From contig NZ_JAKLTR010000005.1 of NCBI RefSeq assembly GCF_022012415.1, forward strand, positions 248,001-312,000: DNA of 64,000 nucleotides, written 5' to 3'. The notes beneath the pieces were generated by a model. That model had not been told where the DNA came from. It did no database searches and worked only from the letters and a program-made list of their open reading frames with translations. How positions within the stretch are numbered: position 1 is the first letter of the stretch; each line of letters starts with the position of its first letter. Of the stretch, positions 60,939-64,000 are shown piece by piece. Made by a program: the position numbers and the translations under genes. Source of the DNA: Terrimonas ginsenosidimutans. Lineage in GTDB: Bacteria > Bacteroidota > Bacteroidia > Chitinophagales > Chitinophagaceae.

Positions 60939-63900
60939 ATGTTGCTGTTTCAAAGACTACTGCTTTTAATTAGCCTGGCGGGCAGTTTTACTATTGCCCG
61001 GTCCCAGCGCGTTTATTCACCGGCGTCCGTCCTGAGCGCCGGGAATTTCTATAAGATCGCCGTTCCGGCGGCCGGGGTATACAGGATCGACCTGCCTTTT
61101 CTCGCATCCCTCGGCATCAATACCGCCAACCTGCCCTCGGCATCCATCCGCCTGTTTGGTAACGGGGGAGGGATGCTCGCAGAATCCAATAATTCCGTCT
61201 GGCTGGACGACCTTCAGGAAAACTCCATCCGCGTGGTGGACGGAAATGACGGGGTAATGAACGGGGCTGATTACCTGCTTTTTTTCTCTAATGGCCCGGA
61301 TCAATGGGTCAAAGATTCAGCCAATCAGCGCTTTTCCCATCAGAAAAACGTTTATTCAGGCTATTCCTATTATTTCCTATCCGTCGGCGGCACAGGTAAA
61401 AGGGTGGCTGACATCCCCCAACTGTCAAATCCGGCCCTGACGGTCAACAGTTTCTCCGGCCGGTTCTTTCATGAATTGGATACGGTCAATTTTTTAAGCA
61501 GCGGGCGGGAATGGTATGGGGAGGAATTCTCACAACTACCCGGCAGGTCGTTGACACGCAATTTTTCATTTAATATGCCGAATCTCGTACCGGGGTCACT
61601 TCTCCAGGTACGCACACATTGCGTTGGGCGTTCAGCAGGAGCCGGGAGCAGTTTTTCCATCGCCGTCAATAACGTTGCGGCGGGCCAGATAAATATACCG
61701 CCTGTTGGCGCCGGGCAATATGAGCCCTTCGCCCGCGAAGCCATCGCGTTCAATAACGCAACGGTCACCGGAACCTCCAACACGATCACCTACCTTTTCA
61801 GTCCGGGTAGCGTGAATGCACAGGGGTGGCTCAATTCTCTGGACGTTTTTGGCCGCCAGCAGCTGACAATGAGCGGGGTGAACCAGTTACTGTTCCGCGA
61901 CTGGCTTTCGATCGGTAATTATAACGCTGAGTTTGCACTTGCTTCCGCAGGCCAGGGTGTGCAGGTCTGGGAGGTTACGGACCCTCTGAACCCGCGGGCC
62001 CTGTTGACGCGCCAGGATGGGAATTCACTACGGTTCGTTAATGATTGCAGCCGGCTCCGCGAGTACGTCGCCTTCGACGCACAGGGTTTTATGACGCCGG
62101 TGCCGGTCGGCCGCATACCCAATCAAAACCTTCATGGCGCATCTCCTGCAGATTACATTATTGTCGTATACCCCGAATTTCTGGACCAGGCACAGCGACT
62201 GGCCCAATATCACCGGCAACGAAACTCTTTCCGCGTTGTAGTGGCCACAACAGAACAGGTGTTCAATGAATTTGGAAGTGGCAGCAAGGATCCCGTGGCC
62301 ATAAGGAATTTTGTAAAAATGTATTTTGATAAATATGGAAATGACCCAGCGAACCGGCCAAGATTCCTACTTCTTTTCGGTGATGCATCCTTTGACTACC
62401 GCGATCGCCTGACCGGCAATACAAACTTTGTTCCCGCGTATGAAAACCCGATCTCCCTTGATGTGCTCAACACGTATGCATCAGATGATTTTTTTGGGTT
62501 CCTGGAAGATAATGAAGACATCAATTCATCCATCGTAATCAATACACTTGATGTCGGGATAGGAAGAGTGCCGGCAAAAAATCATACAGAAGCGAAAAAT
62601 TTTGTAGATAAAATTGAATCTTATTCCTCCGTGCAGAGCTTTGGTCCATGGCGAAACAACCTGCTGTTCATCGCCGATGATGAAGACCAGAATCTGCATC
62701 TCCAGGATGCGGAAACGGTCACAGCAACGGTGAGTTCCACCGCTCCCGTATTCGATCTTCAAAAGATCTACCTTGATGCGTTTCAGCAGGAGAGCGGATC
62801 GGGAGGAAGCCGCTATCCGCAGGTGAACCAGGCGATCAGCAACCATGTCTATAACGGTGTTCTTATTTGGAATTTCAATGGACATGGAGGTCCTGTACGA
62901 CTTACTGATGAGACTATTCTTGATCAGGAAATGGTTAATGCATGGAACAATGCAAACCGTCTTCCTTTATTTATTACGGCTACCTGCGACTTTGCACCCT
63001 ATGATAATCCATACATAAATTCTCTCGGAGAAAATATCCTGCTCAGGCAAAATACGGGAGCGATTGCGTTGATGACAACGACAAGGGTTGTATTTGCCTA
63101 CAGTAACCGGATCATGAATGATAATTACCTGCGGTTTGCTTTGCAGCCGGATGCGAATGGTCGATACCGCAGCCTGGGTGATGCTGTTCGCGATGCAAAG
63201 AATTTTACTTATCAGACTTCGGGGGATATTACCAATAACCGCAAATTCACATTGCTTGGCGATCCGGCATTGACACTGGCATTTCCTGCAATACAGGCAA
63301 AACCCGTCCGGATCAATGGCATTCCTGTCACGCAAACGGATACCCTGCAAGCCACTGAAAAGGTCACGATAGAGGGCGAGATCACCGATCTGCAGGGAAA
63401 CTTCCTGCCTGGTTTTAATGGAACAGTTTATCCCACCGTGTTTGACAAGCCGAGACAGGTGACCACATTGGGAAATGATCCGTCAAGCCCACCTGTTAGT
63501 TTCTCCTCGCAAACCAATCAGCTGTTCCGGGGAAAAGCAACCGTAGCGAATGGCCGGTTCTCCTTTAGTTTTACCGTTCCCAAAGACATAAACTACCAGT
63601 ACGGGAATGGAAAAATTTCCCTCTATGCGGAAAATGGCACTCGCGACGGCACCGGTTCTTTTACGGGTTTTCTCGTAGGAGGCAGTGCCAATGGGCTGAA
63701 CGATGATAAAGAAGGGCCGGGCATCAAGGCTTACCTGAATGATGAACGTTTTGTAAATGGCGGCATCACGAATGAAAACCCTGTTTTATTGCTGAAACTG
63801 GCAGATAGTTCCGGTATAAATACAGCAGGAACAGGAATTGGGCACGATATTGTGGCTACGCTCGACGATGATAACAGCCGGTACTTTGTGCTGAATGATT

Positions 63901-64000
63901 TTTATCAGAGCGAGCAGGATAGTTATCAGAAGGGAACTGTTCGTTTTCAGCTGACCGGTCTTGAGCCGGGAAGGCATACCCTGAAAATAAAAGCATGGGA
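60939..64000 (+). CDS. porU: PorU, gingipain-like C25 peptidase of the T9SS (3' end missing)
   Basis: Open from the ATG at 60939 to the window edge, at least 1,020 codons. N-terminal hydrophobic signal (MLLFQRLLLLISLAGSF ... ARSQ). After a long beta-rich N-terminal half, the C25 core is clear: NLLFIADDEDQNLH, catalytic His649 in LIWNFNGHGGPVRL and catalytic Cys683 in FITATCDFAPYDNP, then FTLLGDPALTLAFP. PorU removes the C-terminal sorting domain of T9SS cargo at the cell surface and attaches cargo to A-LPS. Its cargo would include the three type A proteins in this window. Divergent from gldJ; in Flavobacterium porV usually follows, beyond this window. Confidence 0.95.
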   Translation, partial: MLLFQRLLLLISLAGSFTIARSQRVYSPASVLSAGNFYKIAVPAAGVYRIDLPFLASLGINTANLPSASIRLFGNGGGMLAESNNSVWLDDLQENSIRVVDGNDGVMNGADYLLFFSNGPDQWVKDSANQRFSHQKNVYSGYSYYFLSVGGTGKRVADIPQLSNPALTVNSFSGRFFHELDTVNFLSSGREWYGEEFSQLPGRSLTRNFSFNMPNLVPGSLLQVRTHCVGRSAGAGSSFSIAVNNVAAGQINIPPVGAGQYEPFAREAIAFNNATVTGTSNTITYLFSPGSVNAQGWLNSLDVFGRQQLTMSGVNQLLFRDWLSIGNYNAEFALASAGQGVQVWEVTDPLNPRALLTRQDGNSLRFVNDCSRLREYVAFDAQGFMTPVPVGRIPNQNLHGASPADYIIVVYPEFLDQAQRLAQYHRQRNSFRVVVATTEQVFNEFGSGSKDPVAIRNFVKMYFDKYGNDPANRPRFLLLFGDASFDYRDRLTGNTNFVPAYENPISLDVLNTYASDDFFGFLEDNEDINSSIVINTLDVGIGRVPAKNHTEAKNFVDKIESYSSVQSFGPWRNNLLFIADDEDQNLHLQDAETVTATVSSTAPVFDLQKIYLDAFQQESGSGGSRYPQVNQAISNHVYNGVLIWNFNGHGGPVRLTDETILDQEMVNAWNNANRLPLFITATCDFAPYDNPYINSLGENILLRQNTGAIALMTTTRVVFAYSNRIMNDNYLRFALQPDANGRYRSLGDAVRDAKNFTYQTSGDITNNRKFTLLGDPALTLAFPAIQAKPVRINGIPVTQTDTLQATEKVTIEGEITDLQGNFLPGFNGTVYPTVFDKPRQVTTLGNDPSSPPVSFSSQTNQLFRGKATVANGRFSFSFTVPKDINYQYGNGKISLYAENGTRDGTGSFTGFLVGGSANGLNDDKEGPGIKAYLNDERFVNGGITNENPVLLLKLADSSGINTAGTGIGHDIVATLDDDNSRYFVLNDFYQSEQDSYQKGTVRFQLTGLEPGRHTLKIKAW

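Overview
The window is one continuous stretch of chromosome from a member of the Bacteroidota. It is most likely from the Chitinophagaceae or a close relative, but this is inferred from gene content and not from a species match. The grounds are: the T9SS/gliding genes gldF, gldG, gldJ and porU; three secreted proteins with type A C-terminal sorting domains; a fused MurF-alanine racemase; GH29 and GH88 glycosidases; and many copies of the Bacteroidota promoter -7 box TAnnTTTG a short distance before start codons. Genes are dense, with no rRNA operon, prophage, CRISPR array or transposase gene.

Layout. 1-4.1 kb: ileS (cut by the left edge) and a DksA/TraR-like protein with a basic tail. 4.2-6.8 kb: an outer-membrane barrel, a collagen-like lipoprotein, a YcxB-like membrane protein and a GNAT acetyltransferase. 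7.1-10 kb: acpP, fabF, rnc (fatty acid synthesis and RNA processing). 10.4-12.6 kb: methylmalonyl-CoA epimerase, then iscS and an A-type Fe-S carrier. 12.7-15.2 kb: gldF-gldG. 15.4-20.2 kb: terC, murF-alr and lspA. 20.2-24.8 kb: a T9SS cargo protein, a small unknown protein and fumC. 25-30 kb: two alpha-L-fucosidase-family enzymes and a GH88 unsaturated glucuronyl hydrolase, with an enoyl-CoA hydratase in between. 30.2-34.1 kb: a B12-binding protein, gltX, a polysaccharide deacetylase, tatD and tRNA-Ser(GGA). 34.8-42 kb: an accessory block of regulators and small proteins (XRE/DUF2975, WYL regulator, DUF1761/YdeI, XRE-membrane protein, aspartyl-protease-like protein, GNAT/PaiB against a divergent MocR). 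42-49 kb: a beta-helix protein and a 1,966-residue CARDB-type T9SS protein. 49.4-51.9 kb: cydAB behind a leader that looks like an attenuator. 52.3-56 kb: a 1,232-residue SprB-repeat T9SS protein. 56.4-64 kb: DUF983, a TauE/SafE permease, stand-alone murF, gldJ and the divergent porU, which runs off the right edge.

The genes fit a free-living aerobic or microaerobic degrader that secretes large surface proteins by the type IX system, digests fucose- and uronate-bearing glycans, and respires partly through cytochrome bd.

The most unusual feature is between the genes. At least nine intergenic gaps hold an inverted repeat whose two arms are built from short tandem words. The word differs from locus to locus, yet the two arms at one locus match closely (66 bp with one mismatch at 10035-10427; 34 bp perfect at 6905-7015). 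A second, GC-rich palindromic element is present in two good copies and one decayed copy. Other points worth checking are a possible structured RNA inside the 66-bp inverted repeat, several genes whose promoter -7 box ends only 4-6 nt before the start codon (probable leaderless mRNAs), and the cydA leader.
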